DNA of 64,000 bases from NCBI GenBank assembly GCA_024239075.1, contig JANBVI010000047.1, positions 1 to 64,000 of the forward strand, given 5' to 3'. Under the pieces are notes generated by a model that saw only the letters and a program-made list of their open reading frames with translations, was not told the DNA's origin and made no database searches. A program made the translations under genes and the position numbers. Of this stretch, positions 47,857-57,179 are shown in pieces; the stretch's first letter is position 1, and every line of letters starts with the position of its first letter. This DNA is from Fischerella sp. CENA71. GTDB lineage: Bacteria > Cyanobacteriota > Cyanobacteriia > Cyanobacteriales > Nostocaceae.

Positions 47857-47973
47857 CGAACGATTAAATCACGTTTTAACTCAAATAACTTGAGTGGTCT
47901 AAATTGAGTGATCGCCTAAGAATGAAAAGTAACCAATCTGAATATCAAACCCACCAACCCAAAGGAGAACAAA
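47857..47973 (+). promoter_or_regulatory. Repeated leader, copy B
   Basis: ACTCAA-ataac-TTGAGT at 47879-47895, exactly 78 nt before the ATG of the VOC gene (47974). AAAGGAGAACAAA serves as ribosome site. The 3-prime half differs from copies A and C but matches copy E. Confidence 0.75.
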
Positions 47974-48441
47974 ATGACTAGCAATCAAGTAACCAGTCAA
48001 ACCATGAAACTCGAACTTGTGGTGATACCCGTTGCCGATGTTGATCGATCCAAGGACTTCTATAAAACGTTGGGATGGCGGCTGGATGCCGACTTTGTTA
48101 CCGATGAAAGCTTCCGAGTAGTGCAATTCACTCCTCCCGGATCGGAAGCCTCGATCATTTTCGGTAAAGGAATTTCGTCAGGCGCGCCGGGTTCAATTCA
48201 GGGTCTGTACCTCATCGTTTACGACATTGAAGCAGCCCGCGCCGAACTGGTTGATCGGGGGGTCGAGGTGAGTGAGATATTCCACGACATCGGCGGGATC
48301 TTCCCCCACGCAGGAACCGAGGGACGGCTACCGGGTCCCGATCCGGAACGTCGCGACTATGCCTCCTATGCCTCGTTCAGCGATCCAGACGGCAACGGTT
48401 GGATGCTTCAGGAGATAAGGGTGCGGAAGCCCGGACGGTAA
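47974..48441 (+). CDS. VOC/glyoxalase-family protein
   Basis: 155 aa. VVIPVADVDRSKDFYKTLGW is the typical VOC beta-alpha-beta start; the repeat and end read GLYLIVYDIEAARAELVDRG and a block finishing DPDGNGWMLQEI. Metal ligands are plausible (Glu in the final strand). Paralogous to 59020-59700. Preceded by leader copy B, so likely co-regulated. Substrate unknown. Confidence 0.85.
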   Translation: MTSNQVTSQTMKLELVVIPVADVDRSKDFYKTLGWRLDADFVTDESFRVVQFTPPGSEASIIFGKGISSGAPGSIQGLYLIVYDIEAARAELVDRGVEVSEIFHDIGGIFPHAGTEGRLPGPDPERRDYASYASFSDPDGNGWMLQEIRVRKPGR

Positions 48442-48601
48442 CAGGACATTGATCGCTTAAGGACAGAAGCGAAGTTCACAACAGAGATTATGACAAGGAA
48501 ATGGGTGGAGAAGTAGAGGAGCTACTATTATCCACTCTACCCCCTCCTCTATCAACGCAATGTAGTGCCGTACTAGCCAACAAGTTTTGGAGGATTCACA
48601 A

Positions 48602-49540
48602 ATGAAGATTTTTGTTGCCGGGGGAACAGGAGCGATCGGTCGCCCGCTACTCAAGCAATTACTTGCCAAAGGACACAACGTTGTCGCGCTGACTCGCTCC
48701 CAAGAAAGAACACAGTCATTAGCGGCACAGGGAATCGAATCGGTGATCGCCGATGTATTCGACCCAGATTCAGTCAAAGGAGCGATCGCCCACGCTCAAC
48801 CGGAGGTGGTGATTGAACAACTCACCGCCCTACCCAGGACTTACAGTCGTGAATCTATGACTGCGGCAGCACCTGTGAATACGCGCATTCGGTTAGAAGG
48901 GGGTGCCAATGTGCTAGCGGCAGCACAGGCAGCAGGGGTGCGCCGTTACCTGAGACAGTCGATCGCCTTCTGGGGAATTCCCGGTGCTGGATTGGCAGAT
49001 GAGGAAACACCGTTATCGCTTGATGCCTCGCCCGCCGTTGCCGCAGATGCTCGGCTCATAACTGAAATTGAACACCGTTTATTGAAAACATCCAATCTCG
49101 AAGGAATTGCTTTACGCTATGGTTTCTTCTACGGACCCGGCACCTGGTTCAACCCAGATGGTGATGTAGGGCAACAGGTGCGGCAGCAACAGTTTCCGAT
49201 CGTCGGGAATGGGGAGGGCGTATGGTCGTGGTTACACATTGAGGATGCAGCGATCGCCACCGTTGCAGCAGTAGAGCAGGGCAATCCTGGGGTTTATCTG
49301 ATTGTCGATGATCAGCCTTTAGTAGTGCGCGAATGGCTCCCTGCCTTTGCTCGATCGCTGAATGCCTCCCCACCGCCGCGAGTATCGGTTGAAGATGCTC
49401 TGAAAATGGAGGGTGGTGCGGACATTGTTTACTACCAAACTCAGATGCGAGGTGCATCGAATGCCAAGGCAAAACGCGAACTTAATTTTCAGCCGCGATC
49501 GTTGAAATGGGTGGTTGACACCACCGTGGCTCTTAGTTAA
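48602..49540 (+). CDS. NAD(P)-dependent epimerase/NmrA-like protein
   Basis: 312 aa from ATG 48602 (GGAG upstream). MKIFVAGGTGAIGRPLLKQL is a Rossmann start of the extended SDR type. The active-site Tyr/Lys motif of true epimerases is not obvious (YLRQSIAFWG at the usual place), so an atypical NAD(P) sensor or reductase is possible. FYGPGTWF and GVYLIVDDQPLVVREWL follow the family. Immediately after the VOC gene. Confidence 0.78.
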   Translation: MKIFVAGGTGAIGRPLLKQLLAKGHNVVALTRSQERTQSLAAQGIESVIADVFDPDSVKGAIAHAQPEVVIEQLTALPRTYSRESMTAAAPVNTRIRLEGGANVLAAAQAAGVRRYLRQSIAFWGIPGAGLADEETPLSLDASPAVAADARLITEIEHRLLKTSNLEGIALRYGFFYGPGTWFNPDGDVGQQVRQQQFPIVGNGEGVWSWLHIEDAAIATVAAVEQGNPGVYLIVDDQPLVVREWLPAFARSLNASPPPRVSVEDALKMEGGADIVYYQTQMRGASNAKAKRELNFQPRSLKWVVDTTVALS

Positions 49541-49823
49541 AAGGAAACCTGCTACCTGCCTGAGCAGAAGTTCTCGTTTTTTCACAACTGACTGCGGATG
49601 GCTCAAAACTTAACAACCATGTTCTTTAAATTATCAGAGGTTTTGCCATGAAAACTGACATAAGTTGAGTTGAGGACACAAAGCCCAACATCCCGCAACT
49701 ACTGAGTTTTGCAAAGCTCAATTCAACCTACACCTGTCTAATCCGCGATCTGCTTGATTCAGCATGAGGGCAAATCAGACGGATTTATATCCACCCGTTT
49801 GTATTCACGCCAGGAGAACGGAA

Positions 49824-50267
49824 GTGTTTACTAGATTTTTCCATAGAGTTGTATTCATGACTCTCTCTTTATTCATAGCACTCTTCCTATTCGCAACTCT
49901 TCCTGTATTTGCAGCTTCAACCGTTTTGGGTGAAAAGGTAACGTTGGTCTTCGACCATGCCCTTCCCAATGTCCCCGGTAAGAGCATGAAAGTCCAGCTG
50001 GTCGAATATGCGCCAGGTGTCTCATCGCTCCCTCACACCCATGCAGCCTCAGCTTTCATCTATGCAACAGTCCTGGAAGGTGCAATTCGGAGTAAAATCA
50101 ATGATAATCCAGAACAGGTGTATCACGCTGGTGAGAACTTTTTTGAAGCACCTGGCGATCGTCATCTGAAGAGCGCAAATGCCAGTGATACTGAACCTGC
50201 ACGCCTCCTAGCAGTGCTTGTCGTTGATACCAATGAACAGAACCTGGTCATAAACGACAAAGAGTAA
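49824..50267 (+). CDS. Exported cupin protein
   Basis: 147 aa from GTG 49824, favoured because AGGAG lies 8 nt before it. Signal peptide: MTLSLFIALFLFATLPVFAA. Cupin core: SSLPHTHAASAFIYATVLEG, NFFEAPGDRHLKSANAS. A periplasmic or secreted single-domain cupin; function unknown. Confidence 0.75.
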   Translation: MFTRFFHRVVFMTLSLFIALFLFATLPVFAASTVLGEKVTLVFDHALPNVPGKSMKVQLVEYAPGVSSLPHTHAASAFIYATVLEGAIRSKINDNPEQVYHAGENFFEAPGDRHLKSANASDTEPARLLAVLVVDTNEQNLVINDKE

Positions 50268-50333
50268 GACGCACGCATTGCAAGGATTTTTACTACTGGG
50301 GGCGGTATAACGCCTTATCTAAGGGAGCGTGGC

Positions 50334-50864
50334 ATGATGTCGTCAATTGAGGAAGTGACAAAGACAATTAACCTGATCATTGCGCCTGTCGTCACGATCA
50401 CGACTTGTGCCATCATGGTAAACGGCTTGATTATCCGGTACGGTTCCCTCGGCGATCGCCTACGTACCGTTAACCAGAGACTGAGCGACTTGCAGGAGTC
50501 CGATCTGGTTGGCAATCAGGACAAAGCTCAGAGGGTACAAGAACTTGAATTCCTGCTGAGGGATCTGCTGAGGCACCATCATTTCGTGCATGATGCCCTT
50601 GTTCTTATTTATACTTCTATTCTAGTCTTTATGCTGGATATGCTGGTCATTGCCATAGCAGTTGCCACTAATATCAGTTGGCTATCACAGATGGCACTAA
50701 TAGTCTTTCTTGGTGGAATTGCCGTTTTATTTGGGGGAATGGTTTTGATTGCCTACGAGCTTAGCACATCTCACTATTCCATTCAATTAGAGGTGCATCG
50801 TACTTGTCGCCTGTGCCGCCACCAACATTCAACAGCCAGTCCTTCTCTTTCAAGGTCGCGCTGA
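50334..50864 (+). CDS. DUF2721 membrane protein with altered C-terminus
   Basis: 176 aa. Three hydrophobic segments: INLIIAPVVTITTCAIMVNG, the pair around LIYTSILVFMLDMLVIAIAV, and MALIVFLGGIAVLFGGMVLI. The RYGSLGDRLRTVNQRL loop is a DUF2721 signature. After YELSTSHYSIQLE the reading runs into a basic Cys-rich tail encoded by a 39-bp repeat, which looks like a frameshifted or replaced end. Confidence 0.75.
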   Translation: MMSSIEEVTKTINLIIAPVVTITTCAIMVNGLIIRYGSLGDRLRTVNQRLSDLQESDLVGNQDKAQRVQELEFLLRDLLRHHHFVHDALVLIYTSILVFMLDMLVIAIAVATNISWLSQMALIVFLGGIAVLFGGMVLIAYELSTSHYSIQLEVHRTCRLCRHQHSTASPSLSRSR

Positions 50865-50901
50865 GGTGCATCGTACTTGTCGCCTGTGCCGCCACCAACA
50901 T
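50790..50901. repeat. 39-bp direct repeat at the end of DUF2721
   Basis: GAGGTGCATCGTACTTGTCG and the 19 following bases occur at 50790-50828 and again at 50863-50901, a 73-bp period. A local duplication that probably changed the C-terminus. The gene-poor stretch 50902-51700 shows only short, degraded frames. Confidence 0.8.
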
Positions 50902-51710
50902 ACCAAACTGGTAGGAAATTGAACTAGGAGCAAACTTAAGGGCAGATCCCCGATTTGATAGACTGGCTACTGCTGCCCTCAATCTCTTGCCAGATCATAC
51001 CGAGCGAGTTGCGTTCAAAAATATTAGTTTTGGAAGGCAGGGGGGCAAGGGAGCAGTGTTTCGACTACGCGGTAATCGAGCGAAGTCGAGATTCAACAAC
51101 CGGGGCAGAGGAGGTAGAAATACTACGTATGATTGCAACTTAGTATCACCCCTCTTGTGTTGTTTTCGGCAAAGAATAATCTGTAACCTCTATTTTTATA
51201 TATCTTTTCAATAAAGAGATATAAATGACAAATTTAGACTGCGATCGCACAATTCATTATTTTGTGTAGTGTTCAGAGTTAGGGCAATATTTTTCTCTCC
51301 TCGTAATAACAAAAGAAGGATCGCTTGTTATAGATTGCCCTCACTGTTGCTCGACGCGCACCATCAACTTGGGCTATGGGATTTTCTGAAAAAGAGACGA
51401 GATTTGAATATTTAAGTAGGTCGGTGTTAAAAATTGTCGTTATGACAAGGCAGTCCCAATGAAAAAAAATCACCGCCATGAATGAAAATATGCTAGTTTC
51501 CAAGATAAGGCTGATACAAACGAGGTTGTTCCCTTAGTAGAGCGCCAGAGCCTGAAAGGCAGTCGAACCCGGATATCGAGAGGCATCGCCAATTGTCGCT
51601 ACTATACTATTTGATAGTTGTAGTAAGCACGCAAGGAGCGAATCTACCGTTAGAGATATCCACGTATTAGCCCCCTATCAAATTGACACTTTTGTAGTAG
51701 GTCAAGGGAT

Positions 51711-52735
51711 ATGCAGGTAGTCTACAGTCGTTGTGCGGGCTTGGATGTACATAAAAAGAGCGTGGTAGCTTGTGTAATCACTCCCAATAATTCGAGAGGA
51801 TGGCACAAGGAGATTCGTACATTTAGCACAATGACCAAAGACTTGTTAAATCTTTCAGATTGGTTAACAAGTCATGATTGTACCCATGTAGCTTTTGGAT
51901 TGTACTGGAGAGTACTGGCGACCTGTTTTTAATATCGAGTAAGGAAACTTTGAAGTTATTTTAGTCAATGCCCGCCACATAAAAGCGGTGCCAGGACGCA
52001 AAACGGACATCAAAGATGCTCAATGGATAGCCGAACTACTACAGCATGGTTTACTACGTGTGAGTTTTATTCCCCCTGTGGACCAAATGCGAGATAAGCG
52101 AGAATTGTTAGTGCAAGCACTCGAAGGTAAGTTCGTCCCCATCAACGATTTATCCTTGCCCAGTTACTTGCTCAAATTGATAGTATTGACCAAACAATTC
52201 AACTTTTCGATCAACAAATTGAGGAGTATTGCCACCCTTTTGAACAAGCAATTGAGCTTGTTGATACCATACCTGGTATCGCTCGTCGAACTGCCGAGAT
52301 TATTGTCTGGTGAAATTGGCACAGACATGAGCCGTTTCCCAAGTGCCGAACATTTGGCGGCTTGGGCTGGGCTTGCTCCCGGTAATGCGCGAAAGCGGTG
52401 GCAAGAAAGTTTCAACCGGAACCCATAAAGGCAATCGAGTCTTACGAACTATTTTGGTTCAAGCTGCTCATGCTTTGGCTCGTACTAAAACTTACCTTGC
52501 TGCCCAATTTCGTCGTATTGCTGCGCGAAGGGGTAAAAAACGTGCTGCTGTTGCAGTTGCACACTCCATTTTAACGCTCGCATATTATCTGATATCTCGC
52601 CAAGAAACTTATAAAGATTTAGGAGTTGATTATTTTGACAAAAAACGACCAGAAAGTGTTAAGAAACTACTGATTAAACGCTTGGAGAAACTTGGTTATC
52701 AAGTTACTGTTGAACCTCCTCCGGTTGCAATCTAA
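51711..52735 (+). pseudogene. IS110-family transposase, broken
   Basis: Start: VYSRCAGLDVHKKSVVACVI, the DEDD-type N-terminus of IS110. The frame is lost near 51905, where VYWR-PVF is expected, and resumes as NARHIKAVPGRKTDIKDAQW-like sequence (~51970). Part of the centre is deleted after MRDKRELL. The C-terminal transposase_20 region appears as FPSAEHLAAWAGLAPGN, then in another frame GTHKGNRVLRTILVQAAHAL. Not functional. Downstream to ~52900 are remains of the element. Confidence 0.85.
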
Positions 52736-53062
52736 ACCCGTAATCAATATTTTAGTTTTGGCTGTCGCCATTCAACGACTTCAGCCACATCTTGACCTTG
52801 GGTTTAAGCCAAAGTTTGATTTTCAAGTCAGAAGGGAAGAGGTTTTGAGGCAAATTTACTTTTTGTTACATACTTTGGTTTATTTGCACCGTTCTACTTA
52901 GTTCTGACAATTTCAGTGAGCCGGGATGATAACAACATCATCGTTGCCGATATCACTCAACTTTATGTGCTTGAGCAGGATAATCCAGAATTACTTCATC
53001 ACGCAGCTCACCTAAAGCATATCAAGTCTAACGACTTCCATCTCACTTCCTTTTACTTTCCT

Positions 53063-53185
53063 CCAACCCGAATGATTAAGTCGCGTTTTAACTCAACTAA
53101 CTTGAGTGGTGTAAATTGAGCGATCGCAAAACAATGAAGTTAATCGAGGTGGGCATTGAGCTTCGCCAATCTCAAGGAGAACAAG
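53063..53185 (+). promoter_or_regulatory. Repeated leader, copy C
   Basis: ACTCAA-ctaac-TTGAGT at 53091-53107, 78 nt before the SDR ATG (53186). Nearly identical to copy A through AAGTTAATCGAGGTGGGCAT. Ribosome site AAGGAGAACAAG. Confidence 0.75.
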
Positions 53186-54052
53186 ATGAAAACGCAGAAA
53201 GTATGGTTTATTACCGGAGCCTCCAGAGGCTTTGGGTTAGAAATTGCCAGAGCAGCCCTGGCAGTGGGCGATCAAGTAGTGGCAACAGTTCGCCAAGAGC
53301 CCACACAACTCGCCACTACCCTGGACAACCACCCGGATCTTTATGTTGTGCAGATGGATGTCACCCAGGAAGACCAGGTACAAGCGGCTGTTAAGCAAGG
53401 TATTACTCGTTTCGGTCGGGTTGATGTCTTAGTCAATAATGCCGGATTTGGCATGGTTAGCGCCATCGAAGAAGCTACGGATGCCGAAGTCCGCAAACAA
53501 TATGACACCAACGTATTTGGTTTACTCAACGTTACTCGTGCCGTGTTGCCGTACCTGCGCCAGCAAAAGTCCGGGCGGGTGATCAATATCTCATCGCTGT
53601 TCGGCTACGATGCAATTCCGGGCTGGGGATTATATGGGTCTACTAAATTTGCGGTCGAAGGGATCTCGAAAGGGCTGGCAGCCGAAGTGGCATCGCTCGG
53701 CATCCACGTCACAGTAGTGGCTCCCGGTCTTTTTAGTACCGACTTCCTAAGCACTGAATCATATACCGCTGCTAAAACCATTATCGACGATTACCAGGCA
53801 ACAGTAGGGTCGATGCGTACTGGAGCCGATGCGCTACACAAGCATCAGCCCGGCGATCCGAAAAAGTTTGCGGCTGTGATTATTCAACTTGCCAATACAG
53901 AACGTCCGCCACTGCATTTGCCCGTCGGCAAGGACACGATCGCGATGTACCAAAACAACGCCGCGAAAATGGCACAGGAAATCGAAACATGGCTACCAGT
54001 TGCTACGAGTACCGACCATGACCAACGCATAACGGCTTCGACCATAGCCTAA
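53186..54052 (+). CDS. Classical short-chain dehydrogenase/reductase 1
   Basis: 288 aa from ATG 53186. NAD(P) site TGASRGFGLEIA, NNAGFGM, and catalytic Ser with YGSTK (Tyr and Lys present). This subgroup includes oxidoreductases of unknown substrate with a long C-terminal helix. Higher GC than the eCIS region. First gene of a likely operon with SDR 2 (39-bp gap). Confidence 0.88.
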   Translation: MKTQKVWFITGASRGFGLEIARAALAVGDQVVATVRQEPTQLATTLDNHPDLYVVQMDVTQEDQVQAAVKQGITRFGRVDVLVNNAGFGMVSAIEEATDAEVRKQYDTNVFGLLNVTRAVLPYLRQQKSGRVINISSLFGYDAIPGWGLYGSTKFAVEGISKGLAAEVASLGIHVTVVAPGLFSTDFLSTESYTAAKTIIDDYQATVGSMRTGADALHKHQPGDPKKFAAVIIQLANTERPPLHLPVGKDTIAMYQNNAAKMAQEIETWLPVATSTDHDQRITASTIA

Positions 54053-54091
54053 CCTGCAAAATTCATACATTATTTTCAAAGGAGTTTTACT

Positions 54092-54802
54092 ATGAGCACT
54101 GAACAGAAAGTCGCTGTTATTACCGGCGCGTCACAGGGCATCGGCGCAGCCCTTGTCAAGGCGTACCGCGATCGCAACTATCGGGTGGTCGCAACCTCGC
54201 GCTCGATCGAGCCGTCGAACGATGATGCAATTCTCACAGTGCCCGGCGACATTGCCGATCGAAAAACCGCCGAGCGTGCGATTTCCGAAGGCGTGTCCCG
54301 CTTCGGGCGCATCGACACGCTCATCAACAACGCTGGCATCTTTATTTCCAAGCCATTTACCCAATACACCGAGGCAGACTACGAAGTGTACCTGGGCACT
54401 AACGTCACTGGCTTCTTTCACATGACGCAACTCGCCATCGCCGAGATGGAGAAGCAGGGTAGCGGTCATATCGTGCAGATTTCGACGAGCCTGGTTGACA
54501 ACCCGATCGCTGGCGTACCCTCCGTGCTCGCATCGCTAACGAAGGGCGGACTAAATGGCGCGACCAAATCGCTGGCGATCGAGTATGCCAAGCGTGGGAT
54601 TCGAGTAAACGCGATCGCGCTGGGAACCATCAAAACCCCGATGCATTCTGTCGAGACCCATGCACAGCTCGATGCGCTGCACCCAATCGGTCATATGGGC
54701 GAGATATCCGATGTTGTCGATGCGGTTCTCTATCTCGAATCAGCCAACTTTGTGACGGGCGAAATCCTTCACGTCGATGGTGGCCAGAGTGCGGGACACT
54801 GA
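54092..54802 (+). CDS. SDR-family protein 2, catalytic Tyr replaced
   Basis: 236 aa. Cofactor site TGASQGIGAALV and NNAGIFIS are intact. Where classical SDRs have YxxxK, this protein has ASLTK, with Ala in place of the Tyr, after a normal Ser (ISTSLV). The C-terminal block NAIALGTIKTPMH and GEILHVDGGQ is normal. It may use a different proton donor or be non-catalytic. AAGGAG ahead of ATG. Confidence 0.82.
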   Translation: MSTEQKVAVITGASQGIGAALVKAYRDRNYRVVATSRSIEPSNDDAILTVPGDIADRKTAERAISEGVSRFGRIDTLINNAGIFISKPFTQYTEADYEVYLGTNVTGFFHMTQLAIAEMEKQGSGHIVQISTSLVDNPIAGVPSVLASLTKGGLNGATKSLAIEYAKRGIRVNAIALGTIKTPMHSVETHAQLDALHPIGHMGEISDVVDAVLYLESANFVTGEILHVDGGQSAGH

Positions 54803-54888
54803 TATCGCCTTGCGATTAGAAAAATGACTCTGACGCTCTCAAGCAAAATTGCGTGATCGTCTAACCTGCTGACCAAGGAGCGCATACC

Positions 54889-55239
54889 ATGACCCCACTC
54901 GAAAAAGGCATGATCTACGAATTACGTATTTATGATGCCATGCCCGGACGACTACCAGCGCTGCTTTCGCGCTTCGAGAACCACACGTTACAGATTTGGG
55001 AAAAGCATCGCATCCGCCAGGCAGGATTCTGGACAACGCTAATCGGCGCGAGCGAGAATAATCGGCTCACCTACCTGCTTGCCTGGAACAGCATGGCTGA
55101 GCGTGAGGAGCACTGGAGTGCATTCCTCACCGACCCCGAATGGATCGCGATCAAGGCCGAAACCGAGAAGGACGGTCAACTTGTGCAGAACATCAGCAGC
55201 GAGTTGCTGGCACCGACTGCCTTTTCCTCGGTGAATTGA
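54889..55239 (+). CDS. NIPSNAP-family protein
   Basis: 116 aa. MIYELRIYDAMPGRLPALLS and RFENHTLQIWEKH are the NIPSNAP signature, a dimeric ferredoxin-like fold. The start at 54889 has AAGGAG upstream, which supports the longer N-terminus MTPLEKG. Often found with oxidoreductases; exact role unknown. Confidence 0.85.
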   Translation: MTPLEKGMIYELRIYDAMPGRLPALLSRFENHTLQIWEKHRIRQAGFWTTLIGASENNRLTYLLAWNSMAEREEHWSAFLTDPEWIAIKAETEKDGQLVQNISSELLAPTAFSSVN

Positions 55240-55378
55240 GCAGTGGGGGGAGTGACGGAACTTGAATCCGTGGCATCTGGTACGCAGACTCCCCTCCACC
55301 GTCACAACTGAATCATGCAGACAATTACTGAAAGACATATATCTTGCTGCTTCTATTAGCAGGCGTGGGACGATACTT

Positions 55379-56458
55379 ATGTGGACTAAAACAGAACTGA
55401 TAGATTTGCTCAAGATCAGGCATCCAATCATTCAGGCTCCAATGGTTAGTGCTTCCACACCTGAGTTGGTTGCGGCTGTTTCTAATGCAGGAGGTCTTGG
55501 CTCCTATGGTGGTGCGGCCACCCCACCAGCCAAACTTCGCTCTATTATCAAGCAAATTCGAGATCTGACAGACCAACCCTTTGGAGTTAACTTGTTTGCC
55601 CCAGCAGTTGAATCCTATCAACTTACGCCTGAGCAGCAAACACCGATGTCTGAGCTATTAACAAAATGGCACAACGAACTAAATGCCGGGCCTGTGCCCG
55701 AACCAATACCGATACTAGGGCCATTCCAGGAGCAATTTACTGTCCTGCTTGAGGAGAAAATACCTGTTTTTAGTTTCCACTTTGGACCTGCGCCAATTGA
55801 GGCAATTCGTGAGATACATGCGATCGGCTCAATTGTATTAGCAACCGCCACGACCGTCCATGAAGCAAAAGCTCTTGTCGAAGCAGGAGTGGATGTCATC
55901 ATCGCCCAGGGCTTTGAAGCCGGAGGTCATCGTGGTACTTTTGCTGTGCCTTATGAACACGGATTGATTGGAACAGCAGCGTTAGTGCCGCAAATAGCCG
56001 ATGCGGTATCGGTTCCGGTCGTGGCGGCGGGCGGAATCATGGATGCTCGTGGAATCGTTGCGGCATTCGCACTTGGGGCAAGCGGGGTACAGATGGGAAC
56101 CGCCTTTCTCGCCTGCCCTGAGAACAATATCCCAGAAGTCTATAGGCAGGCGGTACTCAAGTCTAAGGACGAAGACACAGTTATTACTGAAGTGTTTTCC
56201 GGCAAACCCGCCAGAGCCATCCGAAATCGATTTATCCGTGAAATGGAAAATAACAGGGATAAGGTGCTGCCCTTCCCGGCTCAGATGTCTATAGGGCGGG
56301 TTCTATATCAGACTTCTGCTCAAAAATCAAGTCCAGATTTTGTCAGTATGTGGGCAGGACAGGGAGCAGCATTAGCCGAAGCTCTCCCAGCAGGTGAGCT
56401 GATCGAAAAAATGATACAAGAATTTCTTGCCGTAACTGCTTCTTTACAACTCAAATAA
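55379..56458 (+). CDS. Nitronate monooxygenase-like flavoenzyme
   Basis: 359 aa from ATG 55379. RHPIIQAPMVSASTPELVAA, VSNAGGLGSYGG and the FMN site GFEAGGHRG and VVAAGGIMDARG are typical of the 2-nitropropane dioxygenase family. Oxidises alkyl nitronates with oxygen, or a related substrate. Cytosolic. No strong ribosome site is seen; upstream reading to 55262 lacks one too. Confidence 0.88.
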   Translation: MWTKTELIDLLKIRHPIIQAPMVSASTPELVAAVSNAGGLGSYGGAATPPAKLRSIIKQIRDLTDQPFGVNLFAPAVESYQLTPEQQTPMSELLTKWHNELNAGPVPEPIPILGPFQEQFTVLLEEKIPVFSFHFGPAPIEAIREIHAIGSIVLATATTVHEAKALVEAGVDVIIAQGFEAGGHRGTFAVPYEHGLIGTAALVPQIADAVSVPVVAAGGIMDARGIVAAFALGASGVQMGTAFLACPENNIPEVYRQAVLKSKDEDTVITEVFSGKPARAIRNRFIREMENNRDKVLPFPAQMSIGRVLYQTSAQKSSPDFVSMWAGQGAALAEALPAGELIEKMIQEFLAVTASLQLK

Positions 56459-56950
56459 TAAGTTACAGCAGTTTTCATTTACATGAGGTACAAAGTTACA
56501 GGTTTTGAGGCAGGCTTCGCCGTGAGCGTCAGCCGAACGGAGGCAGGAGGAGGCAAGAGTTAGAAAGAAACTCTTTATGTTTGATGAATCAGTCCTGTTC
56601 TCACTTACTTGCAATCTGCTGTAAGAGTTCAGACCAAAGTCTATCTTTGAACAACTCCTTGCAGTAGATCGCCAATTATGTTGTTGCTGAGAGTGAAAGT
56701 TTTATCATTAATCACAAGAATTAGCCTTTACCGTTTCTCAAATCATCGCTAAAGATCGTGCTCATAAAGCCGTGATGAAACCAGTAATCATCGCGCTGGT
56801 AACCAACGTAGGCAACTCAAGATAATTAGATTTTCACCCGCTGATCCCAGGAATGAATTGAATATCAGATGAATTAGAGGTATTCGTTGAATTCATGCCA
56901 CCCCTTGGTACACCAAAGCTAAATTCACTTGGATGTTGAAACTCCAGGAT
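56459..56950. other. Gene-free stretch
   Basis: About 490 bp. One 35-codon open stretch ending ~56825 (VMKPVIIALVTNVGNSR) resembles no family I know. A palindromic segment GGCTTCGCCGTGAGCGTC is near 56515. Otherwise nothing. Confidence 0.4.
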
Positions 56951-57078
56951 AACACACACTTAAGTCGCGTTTTAACTTGGAGAACTTAAGTGGTATGCAT
57001 TCGGCGATCACAGAAGAATGAAGTTAACCGAGGTGGGCAGCAAGCAAGCTCACTAATCTAAAGGAGATTACCCTTCAC
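56951..57078 (+). promoter_or_regulatory. Repeated leader, copy D (variant)
   Basis: ACTTGG-agaac-TTAAGT at 56975-56991 replaces the perfect arms of the other copies. It ends in AAGGAG before a 12-codon frame (MILRRRENLKFS, 57079-57117), then the GMC gene starts at 57180. Distance from palindrome to the short frame is 87 nt. Confidence 0.7.
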
Positions 57079-57179
57079 ATGATTCTACGGCGTAGGGAGA
57101 ACTTGAAGTTTTCCTAAAGCGGGGGAAACGGACAACAAACAACCTGAGTTAATTCAATTTTGAAAGCGAGGTACGCACG

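Noticed and set aside
50955-51214. Overlapping short frames rich in Arg/Gly
   Set aside because: No ribosome site, no conservation signal, inside degraded DNA.
52922-53119. Open frame starting MSRDDNNIIVADITQLYVLE
   Set aside because: Runs into leader copy C, no family recognised, no ribosome site; likely the remains of a gene cut by the IS110 element.
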